Assembly: GCA_001872925.1 (NCBI GenBank)
Contig: MNYD01000022.1
Coordinates: 1,190 to 22,056, forward strand
Source: Dehalococcoidia bacterium CG2_30_46_19
GTDB lineage: Bacteria; Chloroflexota; Dehalococcoidia; GIF9; AB-539-J10
Length of the DNA stretch: 20,867 nt
Reading direction: 5' to 3'
Both the position numbers and the translations under genes were made by a program. This document shows, one piece after another, positions 7,908 to 15,660 of this stretch (the stretch's first letter is position 1; each line of letters begins with the position of its first letter). Under the pieces are notes generated by a model. The model did no database searches, was not told the DNA's origin, and saw only the letters and a list, made by a program, of their open reading frames with translations.

Positions 7908-9098
7908 ATGAAACTATACCAGATGGTTGTGAAAGATGTTATACGAAGAAAAAAGCGGGTGCTATATGCCTCGCTCGGCGTGGTTATCGGTGTTACCACA
8001 ATCGTTGCCGTGCTAACAATTGCCCTTGCTGCAGAGGCAAACATCTATGGGCAGATAGAAAAATATGGCGCCAACTTAATGGTCATGCCGGCAATAAGCG
8101 ATATTGACATAGGGTTAGGAGGCTTGAGTCTTGGCACTTTGGCAATTGGAGAGAACTACATTTCTGAAGACAAATTACCAGAGATCAGACGGATAACCGA
8201 TGGCAAGATAAGAGAGGCATTGGGCATTGAAGATGAGGGTAATATTGCCACAATTGCTCCAAAACTTTACATGAACACCAAAGTAAATGGAACGTCCGTA
8301 ATAGTAGTTGGAGTAGATCCACAAGAGGAGCACAAACTCAAGACATGGTGGAGAGTTTCGGAAGGGAGATATCTGGAAGGGCCAGACAAAGCATTGGTCG
8401 GAGCCACAGCCGCTGAGCTATTGGAACTCAATGTAGGCGATACAATTACACTTAACGGGAGGGAGATAACCATTACCGGTATCCTTGAGGAGACAGGCTC
8501 AAACGAAGATTATCAAGTTTTTGTTCCTATAGAAACAGCACAGAAGGCATTCAATAAAGAGGGATTAGTTTCTTCAATAGACGTTCGTGCTCTATGCAGT
8601 GCATGTCCTACAGCAGATATCGCCAGTTCTATAAACGAGAACATCCCAGGAGTTCGGGCAGTCGCTGTAAAGCAAATAGCTGAAACCGAAATGGGCATGA
8701 TGGAAAAGATAAGCAAATTTCTGTTGGCTTTAGCTGGAATCACACTGGCTGTCGGCTGCTTTGGGGTGGTCAACACAATGATGACCTCGGTTCATGAAAG
8801 AATCAAGGACATTGGCATAATGAAAGCAGTGGGGGCGTCACGCAATCAGATAATTAAGATTTTTCTCTACGAGGCCATTATTATTGGGGTAGCAGGAGGC
8901 TTCTTCGGATATGTAGCTGGGACTTTACTAGCATACATAGTCGGGCCGCTGGTTTTTAAGGGTGTAGCCGTTACTTATGTTCCCCAGTACTTCCTCCCTT
9001 CATTGGTTTTGGCTACCTTTATTGCTGTCATAGCGACTGTGTATCCTGCGTTCCGTGCCTCCAAAATTAAGGTTGCCGACTCTTTCAGGTCTTTGTGA
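7908..9098 (+). CDS. MacB/FtsX-type ABC transporter permease
   Basis: A 396-residue permease with the MacB_PCD-FtsX architecture. One transmembrane helix lies near residues 20-43, followed by a large extracytoplasmic domain (about 45-265). Three C-terminal helices lie near 267-290, 318-345 and 358-382. HERIKDIGIMKAVGASRNQI is the cytoplasmic coupling segment of the FtsX family. ATG at 7908 is preferred over the overlapping in-frame TTG at 7905; AGGG precedes both. It overlaps the ATPase gene by GTGA. Members do not usually pass solutes through a channel but transmit mechanical work to outer or extracytoplasmic partners. Together with the ATPase and the DUF2318 lipoprotein downstream, it resembles the ABC genes of p19-type iron-acquisition loci; substrate is not established. 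Confidence 0.92.
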   Translation: MKLYQMVVKDVIRRKKRVLYASLGVVIGVTTIVAVLTIALAAEANIYGQIEKYGANLMVMPAISDIDIGLGGLSLGTLAIGENYISEDKLPEIRRITDGKIREALGIEDEGNIATIAPKLYMNTKVNGTSVIVVGVDPQEEHKLKTWWRVSEGRYLEGPDKALVGATAAELLELNVGDTITLNGREITITGILEETGSNEDYQVFVPIETAQKAFNKEGLVSSIDVRALCSACPTADIASSINENIPGVRAVAVKQIAETEMGMMEKISKFLLALAGITLAVGCFGVVNTMMTSVHERIKDIGIMKAVGASRNQIIKIFLYEAIIIGVAGGFFGYVAGTLLAYIVGPLVFKGVAVTYVPQYFLPSLVLATFIAVIATVYPAFRASKIKVADSFRSL

Positions 9099-9790
9099 GC
9101 AGCGAAATGCTAGAAATCAAAAACATATCAAAGATTTATGGCGAGGGCCCAGCCAAGGTAGTCGCCCTGAATAATGTCTCGCTTCGCGTGAACGAAGGCG
9201 ACTTCATAGCCATTATGGGTCCTTCTGGAAGCGGAAAGTCCACTCTCCTAAACATCATCGGCGGCTTAGATTATCCTTCCAGAGGTGAAGTAATTCTAGA
9301 TGGAGAACGCATCGACAATCTAGGTGAAAACGATTTTGTCGATATAAGAAGGGGGGAAATTGCATATGTCTTCCAAGAGTATCATTTGCTTTCATCTCTC
9401 ACCGCCCTAGAGAATGTAATGTTACCTCTAACTTTTTGCGGAGCGGAGAAAGGAGAGGAGCAAGCACTAGAGATATTAAGAAGGGTTGGATTGGCAGGGA
9501 GGGCTGAACACAAGCCCAGCCAGCTAAGCGGCGGGGAGCAGCAAAGGGTAGCCATTGCGCGGGCTTTGGTTAATTCCCCGTCATTGATCTTGGCAGACGA
9601 GCCAACAGGTAATATGGACCAAAAAATGGGAAGGGAGATTTTGGACCTATTTCACCAACTGAATAAAGATGGCCGCAGCATTATTATGGTTACCCATGCC
9701 CCTGAGATAGCCAAGCAGGCAAAAGAAATCATAGTCTTACAAGATGGGCAAATCGTAGACAAGATTAGCCAACAAGGAGGTGAGCAATAA
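9095..9790 (+). CDS. LolD/MacB-type ABC transporter ATP-binding protein
   Basis: A 231-residue ATPase that partners the preceding permease. Walker A GPSGSGKST is at residues 42-50, the Q-loop glutamine is Q94 (YVFQEYHLL), the signature LSGGEQQ is at 144-150, and Walker B LILADE ends with D168-E169. The switch histidine is in MVTHAPE. LSGGEQQRVAIARAL and ADEPTGNMD are typical of the LolD/MacB/FtsE subfamily. The GTG start overlaps the permease stop by four bases. An internal ATG four codons later is possible. The lipoprotein gene begins immediately after its stop, with the ribosome-binding site AAGGAGG inside this gene's 3' end, so the three form a tightly coupled unit. Confidence 0.95.
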   Translation: MSSEMLEIKNISKIYGEGPAKVVALNNVSLRVNEGDFIAIMGPSGSGKSTLLNIIGGLDYPSRGEVILDGERIDNLGENDFVDIRRGEIAYVFQEYHLLSSLTALENVMLPLTFCGAEKGEEQALEILRRVGLAGRAEHKPSQLSGGEQQRVAIARALVNSPSLILADEPTGNMDQKMGREILDLFHQLNKDGRSIIMVTHAPEIAKQAKEIIVLQDGQIVDKISQQGGEQ

Positions 9791-10267
9791 ATGTCAAAGA
9801 TAATACCCGTTTTGGTGCTACTTGCGATGATATTAAGCGTGGCTGCATGTAGTAACAATAATGCGCAAAGTAATGCCCCGATAAAGGCGACATGGATTGA
9901 GCCGCAGGTAGTTGGCGATACTGTATCTATACCAGTAAGTGAGGTCGAGAATAACAAGATAATCCACTTTAAGTTTGGAACACAGGATAAAGATACAACC
10001 TTTATGGCGTACAAGCTGAGCGGAGAACTCTATGTTCGGGCTAATGTTTGCCCGCCGTGTAGATCTGTAGGCTTTTCTCTCCAGAAGGATATTTTGGTGT
10101 GTGATACTTGTATGACTACTTTTGAAGCAAAAACAGGTGAAGGAATTGAGGGAGCGTGTGTGGATTTCCCCAAAGCATCAGTTCCTTATGAAATCATTGA
10201 TGGCAACATGGTAATGAAAGACACTGACCTAATAGCTGCGTATCAAGATACAATTGAACCTGGGTAG
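9791..10267 (+). CDS. DUF2318 lipoprotein with CxxC pairs
   Basis: A 158-residue predicted lipoprotein. The hydrophobic signal peptide ends at the lipobox SVAAC, making C20 the lipidated residue. The mature part carries VCPPC (C87, C90) and VCDTC (C104, C107), followed by GIEGACVDFPKASVPYEI with C123. This arrangement identifies the DUF2318 family. DUF2318 domains occur as membrane or lipoprotein components next to FTR1/P19 iron uptake genes and MacB-type ABC transporters, as in the Campylobacter p19 operon; a role in metal or redox handling outside the membrane is proposed from that context. Here it follows the ABC pair directly and no FTR1 or P19 gene is seen. Metal versus disulfide function of the cysteine pairs is unknown. 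Confidence 0.85.
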   Translation: MSKIIPVLVLLAMILSVAACSNNNAQSNAPIKATWIEPQVVGDTVSIPVSEVENNKIIHFKFGTQDKDTTFMAYKLSGELYVRANVCPPCRSVGFSLQKDILVCDTCMTTFEAKTGEGIEGACVDFPKASVPYEIIDGNMVMKDTDLIAAYQDTIEPG

Positions 10268-10284
10268 CCTTAAGGGAGGAAGAT

Positions 10285-11502
10285 TTGTCGTATGCTACGG
10301 CTCTCCGCTGTCGAAAGTGTGGGCGAGAATATCCGTTGGAACCTCTTAATCTGTGTGATTTCTGCTTCAGCCCGCTGGAGGTGAGCTATGACTATAAGTC
10401 CGTGGCTAAAGCCGTAAGTCGGGAGAAGATTGCTGCGGGACCGCTGTGCATGTGGCGCTATGAGGATTTGCTTCCTGTCGATGGCGATGTAGTAGACATC
10501 GGCACTGGCTTTACTCCGTTGGTTAAAGCCAACAGGTTAGGACGAGAGCTGGGGTTGGGTGAACTCTATATCAAGAACGACTGCCTCAACCCCACATACT
10601 CCTTCAAGGATAGAGTGGTTTCGGTAGCCATTACCAAAGCACGGGAGTTCGGGTTTGATACGGTAGCTTGTGCCTCAACAGGCAACCTGGCTGCTAGTGT
10701 GGCAGCCCATGCTGCCAAGGCAAATATAAAGTCTTACGTTTTCATCCCAGCTGATGTGGAACCAGGTAAGCTGACGGGGATAGCAATCTATAACCCGGTC
10801 CTAGTGACTGTTGAAGGAAGCTATGATGATGTCAACCGCCTCTGTAGCCAGCTAGTGCAAAGACATAACTGGGGTTTCATCAACATTAATCTCCGACCCT
10901 ACTATGCCGAAGGGAGCAAGACCCTGGGTTATGAAGTAGCTGAGCAACTGGGGTGGCACGCACCAGACTGCGTGGTGGCTCCCTCTGCCTCGGGACTCCT
11001 CTTTACCCGAATTTGGAAGGGACTGGAGGAACTCGCTATGCTCGGCTTAATTGAACCGGTCAACACCCACATGTATCTCACACAGGCGGCCGGTTGTTCG
11101 CCCATAGTCAATGCCTTTCAGGCAGGCTCCCTCCATGTACATCCGGTAAAACCAGATACCATCGCCAAGTCCATAGCCATTGGGAACCCTGCCGATGGCT
11201 ACTACGCATTACGGGTCGCCCGGCAATCAGGGGGTGGTGCCTGTGCTGTTACAGATGAGGAGCTCATCGAGGGGATGAAACTGCTGGCCCAGACCGAGGG
11301 CATATTTGCGGAGGCAGCGGGGGGTGTAGTGATAGCCGGACTGAGGAAGCTGGTAGCTTCCGGGGTAATTAAGAGAAATGAGCTTACGGTGGCTTTCATC
11401 ACTGGTGCAGGGCTCAAAACCCAGGAGGCAGTGGCCGAGGTCGTCCACCCCCTTACCATCCAGCCCACCATAGAATCATTTGAGGAGGCGTTTGATAAGT
11501 GA
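10285..11502 (+). CDS. thrC: Threonine synthase
   Basis: A 405-residue PLP enzyme converting O-phosphohomoserine to threonine. An N-terminal rubredoxin-like zinc ribbon is formed by C9, C12, C24 and C27 (LRCRKCG and NLCDFC). The PLP lysine is K108 in NPTYSFKDRVV, then ASTGNLAASVAAHAAKA binds the cofactor phosphate. IAKSIAIGNPADG is typical of the ThrC type that carries an N-terminal zinc ribbon. The start is TTG at 10285, justified by GGGAGGA seven bases upstream and by the metal-binding cysteines needing residues just after it. It is followed after 62 bases by the NIL-domain gene. Because threonine and homocysteine synthesis share activated homoserine, its location between cysteine and sulfur-transfer genes is metabolically sensible. 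Confidence 0.95.
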   Translation: MSYATALRCRKCGREYPLEPLNLCDFCFSPLEVSYDYKSVAKAVSREKIAAGPLCMWRYEDLLPVDGDVVDIGTGFTPLVKANRLGRELGLGELYIKNDCLNPTYSFKDRVVSVAITKAREFGFDTVACASTGNLAASVAAHAAKANIKSYVFIPADVEPGKLTGIAIYNPVLVTVEGSYDDVNRLCSQLVQRHNWGFININLRPYYAEGSKTLGYEVAEQLGWHAPDCVVAPSASGLLFTRIWKGLEELAMLGLIEPVNTHMYLTQAAGCSPIVNAFQAGSLHVHPVKPDTIAKSIAIGNPADGYYALRVARQSGGGACAVTDEELIEGMKLLAQTEGIFAEAAGGVVIAGLRKLVASGVIKRNELTVAFITGAGLKTQEAVAEVVHPLTIQPTIESFEEAFDK

Positions 11503-11564
11503 GCCTGAGTCTCTCATGTTGCACTCATGCTATACTATTAGCCTTAGAAAAACAGGAGGATAAG

Positions 11565-11807
11565 ATGGTCAAGCGAAGAGTAATGTTTACCTTTCCAGCA
11601 GAGCTAATTAAGGAACCTATTATTTACAACCTTGGTCAGCAATTTAGGGTGGTGACCAATATCCGCCGCGCGGATGTATCCGAAGGTAAGGGCTGGGTAG
11701 TACTTGAACTGGAGGGAGAGGAAAAGGATATCGAGCGGGGCATCGACTGGGTGACTGCCAGAGGGGTAAAAGTTGACCCTGTTATCGGAGATATTGTGGA
11801 GGGTTAA
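11565..11807 (+). CDS. Stand-alone NIL-domain protein
   Basis: An 80-residue protein, essentially one NIL domain: VKRRVMFTFPAELIKEPIIY at the start and VLELEGEEKDIERGIDWVTA near the end, with the family's beta-alpha fold pattern. NIL domains occur at the C-terminus of the methionine importer ATPase MetN, where they bind methionine. They also occur alone or fused to ferredoxin modules in anaerobes, where they are linked to homocysteine and sulfur assimilation. The ATG at 11565 is chosen because AGGAGGA lies directly upstream; a longer reading from 11499 adds residues outside the domain. Its stop is immediately followed by a stub of a cysteine desulfurase gene, and a broken second copy of its 3' end lies at 12882-12993. 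Ligand and partner are unknown. Confidence 0.85.
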   Translation: MVKRRVMFTFPAELIKEPIIYNLGQQFRVVTNIRRADVSEGKGWVVLELEGEEKDIERGIDWVTARGVKVDPVIGDIVEG

Positions 11808-11846
11808 ATGGGAAGAATATATCTTGACTACGCTGCCACTACGCCA
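11808..11846 (+). pseudogene. Remnant of cysteine desulfurase 5' end
   Basis: Directly after the NIL stop, 13 codons read MGRIYLDYAATTP, nearly identical to MRRIYLDHAATTP that begins the intact desulfurase at 12994. Homology stops at about 11846. The frame then continues with unrelated residues to a stop at 11892-11894, inside the next gene. The 10-mer AATATATCTT occurs at 11816-11825 and again at 11846-11855, exactly 30 bases apart, and may mark the deletion or slippage junction. Confidence 0.85.
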
Positions 11847-11877
11847 ATATATCTTATTCCGGACAAGGAGGAGGGCA

Positions 11878-12855
11878 ATGAGCAACAAAGCTAGTGACAA
11901 AAAAGATGGGAGAGTCTATCGGACAATACTTGTGCCACTGGACGGCTCGGAAGCAGCAGAAACTGTTCTTGAACTTGCTATGAACCTTGCAGTGAGATCG
12001 GGGTCTGTGCTGACGCTGCTTCACGTGTGCAGTCTTGATGAAGCTGACTACGAACGTCTTCACTGGGCTTACATCCAGCGGGCCGCCGACCTCGTCCAAC
12101 ATGATATGTCCAAGATATGTGAAACAGTGCAATGCCGCTTCGAGGACGTGACAGCCACAGTATTCCCTGTGTTGGTTAAGGGTGAGCCGGCGGAAGAGAT
12201 TGTGCGCTATGCGGAGGAAAATGAGGCCAGCGTCATCCTTATGGCCACCCATGGGCGGTCTGGTTTAGCACAGTCGGTTATGAGTGACGTAACCAACAGG
12301 GTAGTGAGGAACTCACTTGTCCCGGTATGGTTGACCAGGACGCTCAGTCCCGGCGACATTACATGCGCTGAGTGGCCCCCAAAGAGGGTGCTGGTTCCGC
12401 TGGATGGATCTGAGAGAGCAGCGAAGGTGCTACCCTACGCTACGGAGTATGCCAGGCTGTTCGATGCTGAGCTAGTTCTCATGCGCGTCTGTGAACAACC
12501 GCAGATCACTGCTGATTACCCAGAGGCAAATATGCCGGTAAGCTGGGAGGAGCACGTAAGCCAACTGCAGTCCTATCATCAGGCTCAGTGCAGCATCTAT
12601 CTTCAAGTCGTGAAGGATCGTATCAGTGAGACGGGGCTTAAGGTCAGTGCCGAGGCTTTGTTAGGCAATGCCGCTGAGGAGATTATTGGATACATACGGC
12701 AGAACCGTTGTGACTTGGTGGCGATGACTACCCGCGGTCGCTCTGGGATGGCCCATTGGGTATCCGACTCACTCCTTGGTCGCTGGGTTTTCAGCAATGT
12801 GACCGAGCAGGTTCTTGCAGCGACTTCCCGTGGCATACTGCTGGTTAGGGGCTGA
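11878..12855 (+). CDS. Tandem-domain universal stress protein (UspA x2)
   Basis: A 325-residue protein with two UspA domains in tandem. Domain 1 (about residues 13-157) starts YRTILVPLDGSEAAE and has GEPAEEIVRYA and ATHGRSGLAQSVMSDVTN. Domain 2 (about 167-325) starts KRVLVPLDGSERAAK and has GNAAEEIIGYI and TTRGRSGMAHW. The GxxG nucleotide-binding loop is visible in both, although domain 2 carries an unusual insertion (DSLLGRWVFSNVT) after it. Such proteins are cytoplasmic, often bind ATP or AMP, and support stress survival. The ATG at 11878 follows GGAGGAGGGC; the open frame extends further upstream but without family sequence. It lies between two degraded gene pieces, so it entered or stayed here after a rearrangement of the NIL-desulfurase junction. 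Function in sulfur metabolism is not implied. Confidence 0.9.
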   Translation: MSNKASDKKDGRVYRTILVPLDGSEAAETVLELAMNLAVRSGSVLTLLHVCSLDEADYERLHWAYIQRAADLVQHDMSKICETVQCRFEDVTATVFPVLVKGEPAEEIVRYAEENEASVILMATHGRSGLAQSVMSDVTNRVVRNSLVPVWLTRTLSPGDITCAEWPPKRVLVPLDGSERAAKVLPYATEYARLFDAELVLMRVCEQPQITADYPEANMPVSWEEHVSQLQSYHQAQCSIYLQVVKDRISETGLKVSAEALLGNAAEEIIGYIRQNRCDLVAMTTRGRSGMAHWVSDSLLGRWVFSNVTEQVLAATSRGILLVRG

Positions 12856-12881
12856 TAATCGTGTCAATGGACCCGAAACCT

Positions 12882-12993
12882 CTGTGGGGATGAAACTTGG
12901 AAGAGGAAGGGAAACACATTGAGCAAGGGATTGCCTGGGTGACCGGCAAGGGTAAGGGTCGCCCCGGCTATTGGCGATATTGTGGAGGGTTAA
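12882..12993 (+). pseudogene. Frameshifted remnant of a second NIL-domain gene (3' end)
   Basis: The stretch reads NLEEEGKHIEQGIAWVTGKG in one frame, then VAPAIGDIVEG-stop in another. These match LELEGEEKDIERGIDWVTAR and VDPVIGDIVEG of the intact NIL protein. Compared with the intact gene the segment is 2 bases shorter between the two parts, which causes the frameshift. An in-frame TGA lies just before NLEEE. The stop TAA abuts the desulfurase ATG exactly as the intact NIL stop abuts the desulfurase stub at 11808. Confidence 0.85.
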
Positions 12994-14160
12994 ATGCGAA
13001 GAATATATCTTGATCACGCTGCCACTACACCGACACAGCCCGAGGTAGTAAAAGCGATGTTGCCCTACTTCACCAACGCCTTTGGCAACCCCTCCAGTAT
13101 CCATTCCTATGGTCAGGAAGCGAAGGGGGCTATAGAGGAAGCAAGGGATAAGGTTGCTGCTCTCATCGGCGCCCCAAGCGAGGAAATCGTCTTCACCAGT
13201 GGAGGGACTGAGGCGGATAACTTCGCTCTAAAGGGTGTGGCTTTTGCTAATGAGGGCAAAGGTAACCATATCATCACCACCTCTATTGAGCACCACGCGG
13301 TGATAGAGACCTGTAAATTTCTGGAGAGAAGAGGGTTCAGAGTAACCTACCTCCCGGTAGATGCGTATGGTTTGGTTGCCCCTGATGATGTCAGAAAGGC
13401 TATTACCGATAAAACCATCCTTATTTCGGTCATGCATGCCAGCAACGAAGTAGGAACTATAGAACCAATTACTGAAATAGGCAAAATTGCTGGGGAAGCG
13501 AGCGTCTATTTTCACACCGATGCCGTGCAGACGGTAGGGCATATCCCAGTAAATGTAGATGACCTTGGGGTAGACCTGCTTTCCCTTTCAGCGCATAAGC
13601 TCTATGGGCCAAAGGGAGTGGGGGTGTTGTATATCAGAAAGGGCACCTGGCTAGTTCCATTTATGCATGGAGGGGATCAGGAGCGGAGGCGCCGGGCGGG
13701 CACAGATAATGTCCCTGCCATCGTGGGCTTTGGCAAAGCGGCAGAACTTGCCCAAAAGGATTTGAGCAAGGAGGCAGAACGACTAACTTCCCTTCGTGAT
13801 GAGCTAATTAAAGGTCTCCTAGAGCGAATTGACCACATCCACTTGAACGGTCATCCCACAATTAGGCTTCCCAATAATGTCAATGTGAGCGTTGATTTTG
13901 TAGAAGGGGAATCAATGCTCTTGAATCTTGACCTTGAGGGCATTTGTGCTTCTACCGGCTCAGCCTGTAGCTCCTCAAGCCTTGAACCATCGCATGTGCT
14001 TCTGGCGCTGGGACTTTCCCCTGAACAAGCGCATGGTTCACTCAGGTTTACCTTAGGACGGGAAAACACCGAGGAAGGCATAGAGTGTGTTCTGGAGGTA
14101 CTGCCCCGAGTTGTAGCTAAGCTCAGAGCTATGTCGCCACTTTTAAAGAGTCACAGATAG
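12994..14160 (+). CDS. Cysteine desulfurase (NifS/IscS family)
   Basis: A 388-residue fold-type I PLP enzyme that removes sulfur from cysteine to give alanine and an enzyme-bound persulfide. MRRIYLDHAATTP is the classic start. H100-H101 (SIEHHAV) stack on PLP, TDAVQ (175-179) binds it, and SAHKLYGPKG carries the lysine K202. The catalytic cysteine is C325 in the loop ASTGSACSSSSLEPSHV, the long-loop (group I, NifS/IscS) type. It is followed after 11 bases by the IscU scaffold gene, so its persulfide most likely feeds Fe-S assembly. The adjacent mnmA genes and the MoaD/ThiF pair are other possible acceptors. Its immediate upstream region is the decayed NIL tail, so its present ribosome-binding site (GGAGGG, 12982-12987) is part of that remnant. 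Confidence 0.96.
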   Translation: MRRIYLDHAATTPTQPEVVKAMLPYFTNAFGNPSSIHSYGQEAKGAIEEARDKVAALIGAPSEEIVFTSGGTEADNFALKGVAFANEGKGNHIITTSIEHHAVIETCKFLERRGFRVTYLPVDAYGLVAPDDVRKAITDKTILISVMHASNEVGTIEPITEIGKIAGEASVYFHTDAVQTVGHIPVNVDDLGVDLLSLSAHKLYGPKGVGVLYIRKGTWLVPFMHGGDQERRRRAGTDNVPAIVGFGKAAELAQKDLSKEAERLTSLRDELIKGLLERIDHIHLNGHPTIRLPNNVNVSVDFVEGESMLLNLDLEGICASTGSACSSSSLEPSHVLLALGLSPEQAHGSLRFTLGRENTEEGIECVLEVLPRVVAKLRAMSPLLKSHR

Positions 14161-14171
14161 GAGAAGAAGAA

Positions 14172-14606
14172 ATGCGTGATGTATGGTCTCTATACAGCGA
14201 GAAGGTGATGGAGCATTTTAAGAACCCCAGGAATGTAGGGGAAATAGAAAATCCCGACGGCGTCGGGCATGTGGGAAACCCGGTATGCGGCGATATAATG
14301 GAGCTTTACATCAAGGTAAAGGACAGTACAATTGTCGACGCTAAATTCAAGACTTTTGGCTGCGGAGCGGCTATTGCCACCAGCTCTATGGTCACCGAGA
14401 TGGTGAAGGGGAAGAGTATAGATGAGGCACTGGAAATCTCCAATCGGGCGTTAGCTGAGGCGCTGGATGGGCTGCCCCCGATTAAGATGCACTGCTCGGT
14501 TTTAGCCGAAGAGGCGCTTAAATCGGCGGTTGAGGACTATTTAAGAAAGTCTAAACATGTCCTGAGCGAAGCGAAGGAAAAGAAGGGTAGCAATAAAAGT
14601 GAGTGA
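14172..14606 (+). CDS. Fe-S cluster scaffold IscU / NifU N-terminal type
   Basis: A 144-residue scaffold on which [2Fe-2S] and [4Fe-4S] clusters are built. The three ligand cysteines are C39 (GNPVCGD), C64 (FGCGAAIATSS) and C108 (KMHCSVLAEEA), and the aspartate D41 important for cluster release is kept. LPPIKMHC corresponds to the LPPVKxHC segment recognised by HscA-type chaperones. There is no C-terminal Nfu domain, so it is the short IscU/NifU-N form. The last 25 or so residues are lysine-rich. AGGAGAAGAA precedes the ATG. It lies between the desulfurase and the PurM-superfamily gene and overlaps the latter by 8 bases, indicating translational coupling. No IscA, HscA/B or ferredoxin is seen nearby. 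Confidence 0.95.
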   Translation: MRDVWSLYSEKVMEHFKNPRNVGEIENPDGVGHVGNPVCGDIMELYIKVKDSTIVDAKFKTFGCGAAIATSSMVTEMVKGKSIDEALEISNRALAEALDGLPPIKMHCSVLAEEALKSAVEDYLRKSKHVLSEAKEKKGSNKSE

Positions 14607-15660
14607 ACTTCCTGAAATTGGCAAGATCTCCCCCGAGATCTTTAACGAACTGATATACCCTCGTCTGGGGGCAAAAAGTGAAGCGGTGTTGGTGGGACCT
14701 CAGCATGGAGTGGATGTTGGGATAGTCGAGATTGGTGATAAAGTGGTGGCTTTAACCACAGACCCCGTGTTTATCGTTCCGGAATATGGTTGGGAGAGAG
14801 CTGCCTGGTTTGCCGTTCACATCCTTGTCTCCGACGCCGTCACCTGTGGGCTCAAACCCGAGTTTCTGTCTATAGACTTGAACCTCCCCATGGAGATGAC
14901 CAAAGAACAACTGGAGATAATGTGGAATACCATACATCAAGAGTGTGACAAATTAGGGATTTCTATTATCTGTGGTCATACTGCCAGATATGAGAATTGC
15001 CACTATCCCATGGTAGGAGGCGCCACAGTCATCAGCGTTGGGGAGAAAGATGAATACGTTACCCCAAAATTGGCAAGGGTGGGCGACAAGATAATTATCA
15101 CCAAGGGTCCAGCCATTGAAGCAACAGGTATCTTTGCTACTATGTTCCCCAAACTTATTGAGGAAAGGTTTGGTTTCGAATTTAGCCAGAAGGCACAGCA
15201 AATATTCTATAAAATGTCGGTGGTAGAAGATGCTTTAACTGCTGTGAGTGTAGGGGTGAGGGAGGAAGGAGTTAGTGCCATGCATGATGCCACTGAATGT
15301 GGTATATGGGGTGGTTTATATGAAATAGCCCAAGCTGCCGGTTTGGGAACGCAAATAGAGAAAGAGCGAATTGTAATGGAAGATTGTGTACAAGAGATAT
15401 GTGAGGTTTTTGGCATTGACCCTTATGTTTCTATCAGCGAGGGAACCTTGATTATCGCCTGTCGTGAGCATAAAGCACCAGAGGTAGTAAAGGCTCTATC
15501 TCAGAAGGGTATCAAGTCTTCCGTTGTCGGCGAATTGACCAAGCCAGAGGAGGGAATGGTTTTAATAGAGAGAGGGAAGGAAAAGAGGCTCAAACACCCT
15601 ATAGTTGACCCTTTCTGGAAGGCTTTCTATAGTGCCCTGAAAAAAGTCAAAAAGTCCTAA
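14599..15660 (+). CDS. AIR-synthase-related protein (PurM/HypE/SelD/ThiL superfamily)
   Basis: A 353-residue protein with the two-domain PurM-like architecture. The N-terminal half has HGVDVGIVEIGDKVVALTTD (to D55), HILVSDAVTCG and GHTARYENCHYPMVGGA. The C-terminal half begins near GDKIIITKGPAIEATG and includes GVSAMHDATECGIWGGLYEI. Superfamily members use ATP to activate an amide, carboxylate or selenide-type oxygen. Closest in appearance to HypE, but it lacks the C-terminal cysteine that HypE uses (it ends KVKKS) and no other hyp genes are near. The GTG start at 14599 overlaps iscU. Coupling to a desulfurase and an IscU suggests an ATP-dependent step in sulfur transfer or Fe-S maturation, but substrate is unknown. 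Confidence 0.8.
   Translation: MSELPEIGKISPEIFNELIYPRLGAKSEAVLVGPQHGVDVGIVEIGDKVVALTTDPVFIVPEYGWERAAWFAVHILVSDAVTCGLKPEFLSIDLNLPMEMTKEQLEIMWNTIHQECDKLGISIICGHTARYENCHYPMVGGATVISVGEKDEYVTPKLARVGDKIIITKGPAIEATGIFATMFPKLIEERFGFEFSQKAQQIFYKMSVVEDALTAVSVGVREEGVSAMHDATECGIWGGLYEIAQAAGLGTQIEKERIVMEDCVQEICEVFGIDPYVSISEGTLIIACREHKAPEVVKALSQKGIKSSVVGELTKPEEGMVLIERGKEKRLKHPIVDPFWKAFYSALKKVKKS

Noticed and set aside
11773..11877. Longer upstream start for the universal stress protein
   Set aside because: The extra residues derive from the NIL 3' end and desulfurase stub in another frame, and the ATG at 11878 has its own ribosome-binding site at the family's normal start.
11878..12855. Treating the usp gene as cargo of an insertion sequence or transposon
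   Set aside because: No transposase, terminal inverted repeats or short target-site duplication were found; the flanking similarity is diverged gene sequence.
13978..14040. Inverted repeat GAACCAT/ATGGTTC
   Set aside because: It lies within the conserved desulfurase coding sequence around the catalytic loop and is most simply explained by codon content.
14599..15660. Calling this gene hypE
   Set aside because: HypE ends with an essential cysteine that is absent here and no other hydrogenase-maturation genes are nearby.
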